Assembly (NCBI GenBank): GCA_945873955.1
Contig: CAMCFA010000001.1
Span: 310,001 to 374,000, forward strand
Origin: an uncultured Clostridia bacterium
GTDB lineage: Bacteria; Bacillota; Clostridia; Oscillospirales; Ruminococcaceae
Reading direction: 5' to 3'
Length of the DNA stretch: 64,000 nt
In this document: positions 24,923 through 33,408 of the stretch, in pieces
Layout of the letters: every line of letters starts with the position of its first letter
Numbering within the stretch: position 1 is the stretch's first letter
Notes under the pieces: generated by a model
What the model saw: the letters and a program-made list of their open reading frames with translations, nothing else
What the model was told of the DNA's origin: nothing
Database searches by the model: none
Made by a program: the position numbers and the translations under genes

Positions 24923-25108
24923 ATGGAATCTGAAATCGCTGCATTATCCATGGGCATGGCAATGTCTAACCTGCAAACCGGTATTTCCATCGGCATGATG
25001 AAGAAAACTATGGAATCAACCGAGCAGAGCATGGAGCTTATCACCGACATGATGGACAATATGCCTTCCCCCGACGGAAAGGGAAATCTTCTTAATGTCA
25101 GAGTATAA
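24923..25108 (+). CDS. YjfB family putative motility protein
   Basis: 61 residues with the YjfB pattern: short N-terminus, methionine-rich helix AALSMGMAMSNLQTGISIGM and a second helix MMKKTMESTEQSMELITDMM. AAAGGAG lies 10 nt before the ATG. The family is called putative motility protein by association only. Monocistronic, with its own promoter and terminator. Confidence 0.88.
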   Translation: MESEIAALSMGMAMSNLQTGISIGMMKKTMESTEQSMELITDMMDNMPSPDGKGNLLNVRV

Positions 25109-25123
25109 GTCGATTGCAGAATG

Positions 25124-25149
25124 AGCCGCCTTTGGCGGCTTATTTTTTT
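25124..25149 (+). terminator. Rho-independent terminator
   Basis: Stem AGCCGCC/GGCGGCT with TTT loop, then TATTTTTTT, after yjfB. Confidence 0.88.
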
Positions 25150-25160
25150 GCTGAAACCTA

Positions 25161-25189
25161 TTGACAAAATATTACTCCGGTGGTATAAT
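25161..25189 (+). promoter_or_regulatory. Sigma-A promoter of the SPFH operon
   Basis: Consensus TTGACA, 17-nt spacer, TATAAT. An inverted repeat GATATCA-TAT-TGATATC at 25198-25214, just past the start point, is a likely operator. Confidence 0.85.
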
Positions 25190-25247
25190 GTCATCAAGAT
25201 ATCATATTGATATCAAACTGAAAGGGACAAATCTGGGAGGTATAGTT

Positions 25248-26213
25248 ATGAAAAACACTGAAAATCTAATGAACTACGAAGAAAAGGAACTGAAAGCCCC
25301 CAGCGGCTGGGCAGTGCTGTTTTTGACGATAGTGCTGTATCTGGCGGCGCTCGCGGCGGTTATATTCTGCGCGGCAAACATTGACGAGAACAATTTCAGC
25401 GGCTACGACATTGGCATGATAATCGGAATAATATGGTTGTGCATAGGCTGGTTTCCGTTCATTGGTCTGCGTATAATCAAGCCTAACGAGGCGCTGGTGC
25501 TTACCCTGTTCGGCAAATACATCGGCACGCTGAAGCACGAGGGCTTCTATTTCGTGAACATTTTCAGCACCCCGGTCACTCCGAGAGTACAGTCCGCTGT
25601 TTCCGCGGCAAAGCCGGGAGTTCCCCACACAAAGATCTCACTTAAGGCAATGACCCACGACAACCGTAAGCAGAAGATAAACGACCAGCTCGGCAACCCT
25701 ATTGAGGTCGGAATAGTTATCATCTGGCGGGTAGTCAACACCGCGAAGGCTCTGTTCAACGTTGATGACTACGAGGGCTTCCTGTCGATTCAGGCAGACT
25801 CCACACTGAGGGACGTCGTTCGCTGCTACCCCTACGACTCCACGGATTCGGACGAGATGTCGCTGAGAGGTTCGTCGCAGGAGGTCTGCAACCAGCTTAA
25901 ATCGACCTTACAGGAGCGCGTCAACAACGCAGGTCTGGAAATAATCGAGGCGCGGATAACTCACCTTGCATACGCACCGGAGATCGCTGCGGCAATGCTC
26001 CAGCGCCAGCAGGCTACCGCAATCATCGAAGCACGCCAGAAGATCGTGGACGGTGCTGTCGGCATGGTGGAAATGGCTCTGAACAAGCTCAGCGAAAGCA
26101 ATGTCTGCGAGCTTGACGAGGAGCGCAAGGCTCAGATGGTAAGCAACCTGCTGGTAGTTCTCTGCGGCAACAAGGACGCTCAGCCTATCGTGAACAGCGG
26201 TTCTATCTATTGA
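25248..26213 (+). CDS. SPFH/Band-7 domain membrane protein
   Basis: 321 residues: two N-terminal membrane helices ([20 protein letters not shown] and a second around residue 60), then an SPFH (stomatin/prohibitin/flotillin) domain starting [18 protein letters not shown] and containing [20 protein letters not shown] and [20 protein letters not shown], followed by a helical tail rich in Gln/Ala. Such proteins form membrane-attached oligomeric rings or scaffolds. GGGAGG precedes the ATG. First gene of an operon with YhfC, an RHH protein and SdpI-like protein. Confidence 0.93.
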   Translation: MKNTENLMNYEEKELKAPSGWAVLFLTIVLYLAALAAVIFCAANIDENNFSGYDIGMIIGIIWLCIGWFPFIGLRIIKPNEALVLTLFGKYIGTLKHEGFYFVNIFSTPVTPRVQSAVSAAKPGVPHTKISLKAMTHDNRKQKINDQLGNPIEVGIVIIWRVVNTAKALFNVDDYEGFLSIQADSTLRDVVRCYPYDSTDSDEMSLRGSSQEVCNQLKSTLQERVNNAGLEIIEARITHLAYAPEIAAAMLQRQQATAIIEARQKIVDGAVGMVEMALNKLSESNVCELDEERKAQMVSNLLVVLCGNKDAQPIVNSGSIY

Positions 26214-26240
26214 CGGCCGCAACTGTGAAAGGAGCAGGAT

Positions 26241-27038
26241 ATGGTAGGAACAGAAGCATTGATCTCGCTATTTTTCTGTGCTATTCTCTCATTCGCGATA
26301 CCGATAACAGCGGTTATAGTATTCAAGAAGAAACACCCGGAAGCCTCTCTGCTTTCAGCGGTGATCGGCGCAGCGACATTTGTGGTTTTCGCGCTGGTGA
26401 TGGAGCAGCTTCTTCATCTTGTAATGCTTCCGCTGGTGTTAGGCTCAACCGTCGCTTATGTACTTTACGGCACGCTTGCCGCGGGCGTATTTGAGGAAAC
26501 CGGGCGGTTCGTTGCCTGCAAGCTGCTGATGAAAAAGCGCACTGGCAACGCAAACGCCGTGATGATGGGTATCGGTCACGGCGGTATCGAGGCGATAATT
26601 CTTGTAGGGTTTGGTATGATTTCATATATTGCTACTGCCTTTATTGTGAACTCAATGGGTATCGACGGTATTGCGGAGATGTCCGGAATAACCGACGAGG
26701 CAAACTTGGCGCTGCTGAACCAACAGGTGAACGGTATTGCAGCGTTTGCTATATCGACAGCGCTGGTAAACATTGTTGAGCGCGTTCTTGCAATGACGCT
26801 TCATATCAGCCTGTCAGTGGTAGTAATGAAAGCCGCGACTGTAAAGGGAAAACTGTGGCTCTACCCGGCAGCGATAGTTATGCACGCGGTGTTTGACGTC
26901 CCCGCAGCGCTGTATCAGCGGGGTTTGATCCCTTCAATCTGGCTTGTTGAGCTATTTCTTGCCATACTGGCGGCGGGAAGCGTATTTGCCGCAGTAAGGA
27001 TATCCAAGACAGGACAGGAGAATTCAGCCGCCGCATGA
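26241..27038 (+). CDS. YhfC family intramembrane protease-like protein
   Basis: 265 residues with about eight membrane helices. It carries GVFEETGR (EExxR), GIGHGGIEA, TLHISLSV and MHAVFD, each in a membrane helix: the four conserved motifs of the CAAX-protease-related (CPBP/glutamic intramembrane protease) superfamily, YhfC branch. Such proteins cleave or bind membrane peptides. GGAG lies upstream. Its place between an SPFH scaffold and an SdpI-like protein suggests a membrane-peptide resistance or quality-control role, which is inference. Confidence 0.88.
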   Translation: MVGTEALISLFFCAILSFAIPITAVIVFKKKHPEASLLSAVIGAATFVVFALVMEQLLHLVMLPLVLGSTVAYVLYGTLAAGVFEETGRFVACKLLMKKRTGNANAVMMGIGHGGIEAIILVGFGMISYIATAFIVNSMGIDGIAEMSGITDEANLALLNQQVNGIAAFAISTALVNIVERVLAMTLHISLSVVVMKAATVKGKLWLYPAAIVMHAVFDVPAALYQRGLIPSIWLVELFLAILAAGSVFAAVRISKTGQENSAAA

Positions 27039-27077
27039 TGTTCGAGCAGTATCAAAACCCGGAAAGGAGGGCGCAAA

Positions 27078-27266
27078 GTGTCAGAACCAAAAGAGGAAAA
27101 ACAGAGCAAAAAGCAGATACCTCTGCGCCTGTCCTCGTCGCTCTACAATGAGCTGATGAAATGGGCGGAGGACGACTTCCGCTCGGTGAACGGTCAGATA
27201 GAATACCTGCTTACGGAGTGCGTAAAGTACCGCAAAAAGCATTCCACAGGTGATAAGGAGAGCTGA
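27078..27266 (+). CDS. Ribbon-helix-helix (Arc-type) small protein
   Basis: 62 residues with a charged N-terminus, then QIPLRLSSSLYNELMKWAEDD and SVNGQIEYLLTECV, a ribbon-helix-helix fold of Arc/CopG type. GTG start after GGAGGGCG. It may regulate its own operon by binding the palindrome at 25198-25214. Proteins of this type are often misnamed as PTS subunits in databases; nothing in the sequence supports that. Confidence 0.85.
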   Translation: MSEPKEEKQSKKQIPLRLSSSLYNELMKWAEDDFRSVNGQIEYLLTECVKYRKKHSTGDKES

Positions 27267-27267
27267 A

Positions 27268-27642
27268 ATGAATGACAACGTTGTAATGCTGATATGCTAT
27301 CTTCCGGCGCCGGTCATTTTTATAATTGTGGGACTGATTCTGTGGAGATTCCCGGCGCCCTACGGCGACGCGATAGGCTACAAGACAAAGCTCTCTTATT
27401 CCAGCAAGGAGGCGTGGGATTACGCACAGGTGTTCTTCGGGAAGCTATGCACGCTCGTGAATATTCCTGTAATGGCGCTTTCTGTCGGAGTCGGGGTGTT
27501 TCAGATAGTCAAGAACGTCAGCGAAGATGTCGGGCTGGTACTGTGCTTGATATTGACTACCTTACAGACAGTTCCGTTGTTCGTGTGTATATTTATCACT
27601 GAATCACGGCTGAAGAAATATTTCGGCGGGAAAAACGAATAA
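27268..27642 (+). CDS. SdpI-like membrane protein
   Basis: 124 residues with three to four membrane helices and the SdpI/YhfL signature region AIGYKTKLSYSSKEAWDYAQ after the first helix. In Bacillus SdpI gives immunity to the SdpC toxin and acts as a signalling receptor. No SdpC-like toxin gene is visible nearby. AAGGAG precedes the ATG, which overlaps the end of the RHH gene closely. Last gene of the SPFH operon. Confidence 0.87.
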   Translation: MNDNVVMLICYLPAPVIFIIVGLILWRFPAPYGDAIGYKTKLSYSSKEAWDYAQVFFGKLCTLVNIPVMALSVGVGVFQIVKNVSEDVGLVLCLILTTLQTVPLFVCIFITESRLKKYFGGKNE

Positions 27643-27646
27643 TATT

Positions 27647-27685
27647 TCCGGGCTGACGGAGCATACGTCAGCCCGGAGTTCTTTT
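27647..27685 (+). terminator. Rho-independent terminator
   Basis: Twelve-pair stem TCCGGGCTGACG/CGTCAGCCCGGA, loop GAGCATA, followed by GTTCTTTT; ends the SPFH operon. Confidence 0.9.
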
Positions 27686-27690
27686 AAGTG

Positions 27691-27961
27691 TAAATTGTAA
27701 TTTGTCGGGCAGGCGCCTTTTCCTCTTTGCGCAGCAAAATTGCTTTTCGCTTCCTTTTGGCTTCCAAAAGGAAGCGGGGTGTGGGGCAGAGCCCCACACT
27801 CGGCGCGGAAGCGCCGCTACTCGCGCGACAGCGCGCAAACGCGTTCATGGCGCTAAAGGGGTTCGGGGGAAAACAAGAGTTTTCCCCCGGTCTGCGGCTG
27901 CCATAAGCAGCCGCAGACGACCTCACAGAGTAATTACAACTCCCCTACAAATTACAATTTA
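27691..27961. mobile_element. MITE-like hairpin-ladder element B with 22-bp terminal inverted repeats
   Basis: 271 bp of non-coding DNA. Ends are inverted repeats: 15 bp perfect (TAAATTGTAATTTGT at 27691 and its complement ending at 27961), 20 of 22 matching. Between them are six tight hairpins: 27748-27776 (13 bp), 27779-27799 (9 bp), 27801-27816 (6 bp), 27823-27836, 27864-27889 (11 bp) and 27890-27918 (12 bp). Ends begin with TA, compatible with TA-target insertion, but no clear target duplication is visible. No coding capacity. Called mobile from its structure only. Confidence 0.7.
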
Positions 27962-28155
27962 TATTTTACACACTCATTTCACAAAACTTTCAGTTTTACT
28001 TTTACCAAAACAAGTGCAAAGAAAGCGCATATCATCACTAATTCGACCTGCGCGATCCGCATTGTTATGCGGACAGGTTTAGAGCCACTACCCATTGTAG
28101 TAATAATCACCAAAATCGACGGCAAAACCGGGTGAAAGTATGTGTGTTTTCTGAA
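27962..28155. other. Unassigned intergenic sequence upstream of ABC exporter operon
   Basis: No gene is visible. It contains two short hairpins, CCGCAT-TGTT-ATGCGG near 28059-28074 and ACTAC-CCATT-GTAGT near 28087-28101, and a GACGGCAAAACCGGGTGAAAG stretch just before the exporter promoter. The pattern does not match any riboswitch class I can recall. Confidence 0.4.
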
Positions 28156-28184
28156 TTTACATTAAAAAAGAAATTCACTATAAT
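28156..28184 (+). promoter_or_regulatory. Sigma-A promoter of second ABC exporter operon
   Basis: TTTACA, 17-nt spacer, TATAAT, about 50 nt before the first gene. Confidence 0.75.
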
Positions 28185-28233
28185 AATAAGGCAACTAATC
28201 ATTGCGAAACTAATTCACAAGGAGGAACAAAAT

Positions 28234-30018
28234 ATGATAAAAACACTGGCAGCACAGATAAAGCAATACAAAATATCAACGCTGCTTACTCCCCTTTTCA
28301 CCATACTTGAGGTAGTAATGGAGGTTCTTATCCCTTTTGTCACCGCCGCAATTATCGACAAGGGGATCAACGCCGGAGATATCTCTAAGGTATATCTATA
28401 CGGAGGTATAATGATCATAATGGCATTCTTGAGCCTTACCTTCGGAGTGCTTGCCGGAAAATTCGCCGCGAACGCGTCGTCCGGATTTGCGTGCAATCTT
28501 CGCGACAGCATGTTTGCAAATATCCAGACTTTCTCTTTCTCGAATATCGACAAGTACAGCACCGCAGGTCTTATCACCCGTATGACGACTGACGTTACAA
28601 ATCTCCAGAACTCGTTCCAGATGATCATACGCATTGCTGTAAGAGCGCCTATCATGATGATAAGCAGCGTAATCATGTGCATTATCATCAATCCAAGAAT
28701 AAGTCTGATATTCCTCGGTGCGCTGGTGGCACTCGGCGCGGTTCTCACCCTTATCCTTACAAAGGCTACGAAAATATTCAACAAGGTATTTACGAAGTAC
28801 GACGACCTTAACGCCAGCGTACAGGAAAACATCTCCGCTATACGCGTCGTTAAGGGATTTGTAAGAGAAGAACACGAAAACGAAAAATTCGTTTCCACTT
28901 CCGGGAATCTGTACAAAATGTTCGTTAATGCAGAGAAGATCATCTCGTGGAACCAGCCGGTAATGATGTTCGTTATCTACGCTTGTATCCTGCTTGTATC
29001 GTGGTTCGGTGCGCAGTTTATCGTATCTGATACCCTCACCACCGGCGAACTCACTTCCCTGTTCAGCTACATCATGCAGGCGTTGATGTCGCTGATGATG
29101 CTTTCCATGATCTTCGTAATGATCAGCATGAGCGTTGCAAGCGCAAAGCGTATCTGCGAAGTGCTGAACGAAAAATCCGACATTACTAACCCGGAGGATC
29201 CGATCAAGGTGATCCCGGACGGTTCTATCGACTTCAACAAGGTCTGCTTCACCTACAAGCACAGCGAACAGAACAGCGCTGCAAAGGCTAATTCCGACGC
29301 AGAAGGCGGCGAAGAGATTCTTACCGACATTGATCTGCACATCAACGCCGGTGAAACGATCGGAATAATAGGCGGAACGGGCTGCGGCAAATCCACCTTT
29401 GCAAGCCTCATCAGCCGTCTGTATGATGTGGACCGCGGCTCTGTGTGCGTCGGCGGAACTGATGTGCGGAAATACGATCTCGAAATGCTCCGCGATCAGG
29501 TGGCAGTGGTGCTCCAGAAGAACGTGCTGTTCTCCGGCACTATCCTTGACAACCTGCGCTGGGGCAATGAAAACGCTACCGAGGAGCAGTGCGCAGAAGC
29601 CTGCCGCCTCGCCTGCGCAGACGAGTTCATTGAGAAAATGCCGGACGGCTACAACACAATGATTGAACAGGGCGGAACAAACGTTTCCGGCGGTCAGAAG
29701 CAGCGGCTTTGTATCGCAAGAGCGCTGCTGAAAAGCCCCAAGGTGCTGATCCTTGACGACTCCACCAGCGCGGTGGACACTGCGACTGACGCGAAAATAC
29801 GTCAGGCGTTCGCGGAGAAGATCCCCGGAACGACAAAGCTCATAATCGCCCAGAGAATCTCCAGCGTAAAGGACGCAGACCGGATAATCGTCATGGACGA
29901 CGGCAGGGTATGCGGCTTCGACACCCATGACAACCTGCTTAAAAACAACGATATCTACCGTGAGATCTACACGCTGCAAACCCAGTCCGGCGGAGATTTC
30001 GACAAGCCCAACGATTAA
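28234..30018 (+). CDS. ABC exporter, permease/ATPase subunit with degenerate catalytic site
   Basis: 594 residues; membrane domain about 10-300, nucleotide-binding domain 340-580 with Walker A GGTGCGKST, signature VSGGQKQR and Walker B VLILDDSTSAVD. As in the exporter at 1096-2835, Asp replaces the catalytic Glu and Gln replaces the switch His (IIAQRIS). It begins MIKTLAAQIKQYKISTLLTP, very close in style to that gene, so the two operons are paralogous. AAGGAGG lies 9 nt before the ATG at 28234; the upstream in-frame codons are unsupported. Confidence 0.95.
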   Translation: MIKTLAAQIKQYKISTLLTPLFTILEVVMEVLIPFVTAAIIDKGINAGDISKVYLYGGIMIIMAFLSLTFGVLAGKFAANASSGFACNLRDSMFANIQTFSFSNIDKYSTAGLITRMTTDVTNLQNSFQMIIRIAVRAPIMMISSVIMCIIINPRISLIFLGALVALGAVLTLILTKATKIFNKVFTKYDDLNASVQENISAIRVVKGFVREEHENEKFVSTSGNLYKMFVNAEKIISWNQPVMMFVIYACILLVSWFGAQFIVSDTLTTGELTSLFSYIMQALMSLMMLSMIFVMISMSVASAKRICEVLNEKSDITNPEDPIKVIPDGSIDFNKVCFTYKHSEQNSAAKANSDAEGGEEILTDIDLHINAGETIGIIGGTGCGKSTFASLISRLYDVDRGSVCVGGTDVRKYDLEMLRDQVAVVLQKNVLFSGTILDNLRWGNENATEEQCAEACRLACADEFIEKMPDGYNTMIEQGGTNVSGGQKQRLCIARALLKSPKVLILDDSTSAVDTATDAKIRQAFAEKIPGTTKLIIAQRISSVKDADRIIVMDDGRVCGFDTHDNLLKNNDIYREIYTLQTQSGGDFDKPND

Positions 30019-30030
30019 GGAGGCGGTATT

Positions 30031-31974
30031 ATGAATAAACCAATGGGAAACAAACGTCCGCCTGCGGATATGAAACGTAAGAATCTTGATTTCAAGCTGC
30101 TGGGAAGAGTTCTCGGCTACATGATGAAACGGTACAAATTCCGGTTCATTCTGGTTCTGATATGTATAGTTATCACAGCAATAACTACCCTTGTAGGAAT
30201 GCTGTTCATGCAGAGCCTTATCGACGATTATATTCAGCCTATGCTGGCAGTTGTAGCCGCGGGCGGTACGGCGGACTTCTCGCCGCTTGCCGGTGCGCTG
30301 CTGCGTATCGCGGCGATCTACGTCATAGGCATAATCGCCGCATTCACCTATAACCGTGTGATGATCTACATCTCTCAAGGGACTATGCGGGATATCAGAA
30401 ACGACATTTTCACTCACATGGAGTCGCTGCCGATAAAGTACTTCGACACCAACGCCCACGGCGATATCATGTCGATCTACACCAACGACGTGGACACGCT
30501 TCGTCAGCTTATCAGCCAGAGTATCCCGCAGATAGTAAACTCCCTTGTGACGGTTGTTATAACGCTTGTCAGCATGTTTGTGCTGAGCGTTCCGCTGACT
30601 ATACTGACGCTTCTCATGGTCGTAGTTATGATGATCGCAGCCGGAAAGATAGGCGGCGGTTCTGCAAAGTATTTCGGCGAACAGCAGCGGAATCTCGGCA
30701 GGGCGAACGGCTATATTGAGGAAATGCTGGAGGGTCAGAAGGTCGTAAAGGTATTCAATCACGAAGAAAAGAACCTTGAGGAATTCCGAAAGATCAACGA
30801 GGAGCTTCGTGTTTCAGCCGACAAGGCGAACAAGTACGCCAACATTCTTATGCCGGTAAGCGCAAATATCGGCAACATCAGCTACGTTCTGTGCGTGGCA
30901 GTCGGCGCTGTGCTGTCGCTGGTACTCGGCAGCGAAACCACCGGGCTTACCCTAGGCTCGTTGGTGGCTTTCCTTACGCTGAACAAGAGCTTTTCCCAGC
31001 CGGTGGTACAAGTCAGCCAGCAGCTCAACTCTATCGTCATGGCTACGGCGGGCGCACAGAGAGTGTTCAAGCTGCTTGACGAGAAGCCGGAGACCGACGA
31101 TGGCTACGTTGAGCTTGTAAACGCTAAGGAAGCTCCCGACGGCACTCTCACCGAGTGCAAGGAACGCACCGGAGTATGGGCATGGAAGCACCCTCACGCC
31201 ACAGACGGCAGCGTTTCCTACACGAAGCTGTCCGGCGACGTGGTGTTCGACGGAGTGGACTTCGGCTACGACGAGAAGAAAATGGTGCTTCATGATATCG
31301 TGCTGCACGCTGAGCCGGGTCAGAAGATAGCGTTCGTTGGCTCTACCGGAGCCGGCAAGACCACGATAACCAACCTCATCAACCGGTTCTACGACATTCA
31401 GGACGGCAAGATTCGCTACGACGACATCAACATCAATAAGATAAAGAAATCCGACCTGCGGCGTTCGCTGGGGCTGGTGCTTCAGGACACTCACCTGTTC
31501 ACCGGGACGGTAATGGACAATATCCGCTACGGCAGGCTTGACGCCACCGACGAGGAATGTATCGCCGCAGCAAAGCTGGCTAACGCGCACAGCTTCATCA
31601 AGCGTCTGCCGGAGGGCTACAACACAATGCTCACCGGCGACGGCGCGAACCTCTCGCAGGGACAGCGGCAGCTCCTCGCTATCGCAAGAGCCGCAGTCGC
31701 TGACCCGCCTGTGCTTATCCTCGACGAGGCTACTTCCTCAATTGATACCAGAACAGAACGTCTGGTTCAAGACGGCATGGATAAACTCATGCACGGCAGA
31801 ACGACATTCGTTATCGCCCACAGGCTCTCCACCGTGCGCAACTCCGACTGTATCATGGTACTTGAGCAGGGTCGTATCATTGAGCGCGGCAGCCACGATA
31901 AGCTGATAGAACAGCAGGGTCGTTACTACCAGCTTTACACCGGAAATCCGGCTAAAACCGATCCCGCAAACTGA
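30031..31974 (+). CDS. ABC exporter, permease/ATPase subunit with intact catalytic site
   Basis: 647 residues. It starts with a Pro/Lys/Arg tail (NKPMGNKRPPADMKRKNLDF) like the partial partner at the left edge. The ATPase domain has Walker A GSTGAGKTT, signature LSQGQRQ, Walker B VLILDEATSSID with catalytic Glu, and FVIAHRLST with the switch His. An insertion of about 40 residues precedes the ATPase core (TECKERTGVWAWKHPHATDG). It supplies the canonical half of the heterodimer with the preceding gene, 12 bp upstream. Terminator follows. Confidence 0.95.
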   Translation: MNKPMGNKRPPADMKRKNLDFKLLGRVLGYMMKRYKFRFILVLICIVITAITTLVGMLFMQSLIDDYIQPMLAVVAAGGTADFSPLAGALLRIAAIYVIGIIAAFTYNRVMIYISQGTMRDIRNDIFTHMESLPIKYFDTNAHGDIMSIYTNDVDTLRQLISQSIPQIVNSLVTVVITLVSMFVLSVPLTILTLLMVVVMMIAAGKIGGGSAKYFGEQQRNLGRANGYIEEMLEGQKVVKVFNHEEKNLEEFRKINEELRVSADKANKYANILMPVSANIGNISYVLCVAVGAVLSLVLGSETTGLTLGSLVAFLTLNKSFSQPVVQVSQQLNSIVMATAGAQRVFKLLDEKPETDDGYVELVNAKEAPDGTLTECKERTGVWAWKHPHATDGSVSYTKLSGDVVFDGVDFGYDEKKMVLHDIVLHAEPGQKIAFVGSTGAGKTTITNLINRFYDIQDGKIRYDDININKIKKSDLRRSLGLVLQDTHLFTGTVMDNIRYGRLDATDEECIAAAKLANAHSFIKRLPEGYNTMLTGDGANLSQGQRQLLAIARAAVADPPVLILDEATSSIDTRTERLVQDGMDKLMHGRTTFVIAHRLSTVRNSDCIMVLEQGRIIERGSHDKLIEQQGRYYQLYTGNPAKTDPAN

Positions 31975-31990
31975 ATTTAGAAGGTAAAAA

Positions 31991-32022
31991 ATCCGCAGGT
32001 GTAACAGCCTGCGGATTTTTTT
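31991..32022 (+). terminator. Rho-independent terminator
   Basis: Nine-pair stem ATCCGCAGG/CCTGCGGAT, loop TGTAACAG, then TTTTTTT. Confidence 0.9.
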
Positions 32023-32044
32023 ATTCTTTTGGCAGTAAAATTTC

Positions 32045-32073
32045 TTGACACAAAGCCTCGCTCGTGATATAGT
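32045..32073 (+). promoter_or_regulatory. Sigma-A promoter of azlCD
   Basis: TTGACA, 17-nt spacer, TATAGT. Confidence 0.8.
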
Positions 32074-32137
32074 ATAAAATGGCGAAAAAAGGCGTGCCGC
32101 CTTTGGCAGCACACTAAAGAGAGGGAGTTGCAAAAAA

Positions 32138-32863
32138 TTGAACGATACAAGCGTTAAAACGCGTTTTTTATACGGCGCACAGGCGGGAATTCCGGTGGTT
32201 CTGGGATTTATCCCGGTGGGTATAGCCTTTGGAGTAATGGCGCGGCAGGCGGGTTTTTCCACGCTGGAGACCTGCCTTATGTCGCTGTCGGTGTATGCTG
32301 GGGCAAGCGAAATGATGGCGGTGGGAATGTACGCGCAGGGAGCGGGTATTCTCGCAATAATTATAGCCACGTTCTTTCTGAATCTGCGGCACATCATCAT
32401 GAGCCCCTGCGTTTTCAGCCGCATGAAGGCCTCAAAGCTGGGACTGCGGCTGCTGGCGGCGTTCGGCGTCACGGACGAATCCTTCGCGGTCTTTACCACT
32501 ATTCCGGAAAAGCAATGCACCCCTGCGTTTTTTCTCGGGCTGATCCTAGTGACCTACTCCTCATGGAACATCGGAACTCTCATCGGCGCGGCGGCGTCTG
32601 ATCTCCTGCCGCCGATAGTTACCGCAAGTCTGGGGATAGCGCTGTACGCTATGTTCATAGGGCTGCTTATGCCGGGGCTGCGGGGGAATTTCCGGCTGTT
32701 TCTGCTAGTGCTGTTCACGGCGGTGGTGAATTCCCTGCTGTCGCTGTGCATACCGTCTAGCTGGGCGCTCATCATTTCAACGCTTGCCGGCGCGGCTGCC
32801 GGGGTATTCTTTGTTGACCTCAAGGACGAAAACAGCGCAAAGGAGGACGGCGATGAACATTGA
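32138..32863 (+). CDS. azlC: AzlC family branched-chain amino-acid exporter, large subunit
   Basis: 241 residues with about eight membrane helices and the AzlC signature region VVLGFIPVGIAFGVMARQAG at the N-terminus and YAGASEMMAVGMYAQGAG. AzlC and AzlD together export branched-chain amino acids or analogues. TTG start at 32138, 10 nt after GAGGGAG. It overlaps azlD by 11 bp. Confidence 0.93.
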   Translation: MNDTSVKTRFLYGAQAGIPVVLGFIPVGIAFGVMARQAGFSTLETCLMSLSVYAGASEMMAVGMYAQGAGILAIIIATFFLNLRHIIMSPCVFSRMKASKLGLRLLAAFGVTDESFAVFTTIPEKQCTPAFFLGLILVTYSSWNIGTLIGAAASDLLPPIVTASLGIALYAMFIGLLMPGLRGNFRLFLLVLFTAVVNSLLSLCIPSSWALIISTLAGAAAGVFFVDLKDENSAKEDGDEH

Positions 32864-33164
32864 AATACTCATTCTGATACTTGGCATGACCGCCGTTACA
32901 TACATTCCGCGGGCAATCCCCGCAGTGCTGATAAACAAGCTGAAATTCGGCGAGAAATTTGAGAAATTCCTGCGGCTTATCCCCTACACCGCAATGGCAG
33001 CGCTGATCTTCCCCGGAGTGTTCACCACCGACCCGGACAGGCTGTACATCGGTATCGCCGGGGCGCTCACCGCCGGGGTGCTGGCGTGGTTCAAAAAGCC
33101 GATAATAGTCTGCGTGCTGGCGGCGGTCGGGGTGAATATGGTGCTGTACGCGGTGATTCCGTGA
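32853..33164 (+). CDS. azlD: AzlD family branched-chain amino-acid transport, small subunit
   Basis: 103 residues with four membrane helices and the AzlD pattern MTAVTYIPRAIPAVLI, LRLIPYTAMAALIFPGV. AAAGGAGG lies 6 nt before the ATG, which is inside the end of azlC; longer frames are not supported. Works with AzlC. Confidence 0.93.
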   Translation: MNIEILILILGMTAVTYIPRAIPAVLINKLKFGEKFEKFLRLIPYTAMAALIFPGVFTTDPDRLYIGIAGALTAGVLAWFKKPIIVCVLAAVGVNMVLYAVIP

Positions 33165-33224
33165 GCTTTTCGCTGATAATATCAGACTTTCCGCGAAAAA
33201 TTCCACGACTGCCCGCATAAAATA

Positions 33225-33253
33225 TTGACAATTCCGCATTTTAGTGGTATAAT
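33225..33253 (+). promoter_or_regulatory. Sigma-A promoter of aspS
   Basis: TTGACA, 17-nt spacer, TATAAT, leaving a leader of about 150 nt. Confidence 0.85.
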
Positions 33254-33259
33254 AAATTG

Positions 33260-33399
33260 TTAAATTATGTGGCGCTGAGTTTTCGGCGCGAAAGGCTGTG
33301 ATATCATGCGGCATAACAATGCCGGTCCGAATATTGGTTTCTCAGACCAGTAATTAAGGATCTTCCGCCATTTTCGGCGATATTATACAACTGAAAGGA
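33260..33399 (+). promoter_or_regulatory. Structured aspS leader, class unknown
   Basis: The leader has a perfect stem CGGCAT-AACA-ATGCCG (33309-33324), a GGTC...GACC stem (33324-33348) and CGCC...GGCG (33367-33379). No T-box core or intrinsic terminator is visible, so it is not a T-box. Regulatory role uncertain. Confidence 0.4.
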
Positions 33400-33408
33400 T
33401 TGAAAACA

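Noticed and set aside
28050-28140. Possible cobalamin or guanidine riboswitch before the exporter operon
   Set aside because: A GCCACT string and hairpins are present but conserved cores of those classes are missing.
28396-30762. 788-codon open frame antisense to both ABC exporter genes
   Set aside because: It spans two well-supported genes, is His/Tyr/Val-rich in the manner of complement frames, and has no domain or start signal.
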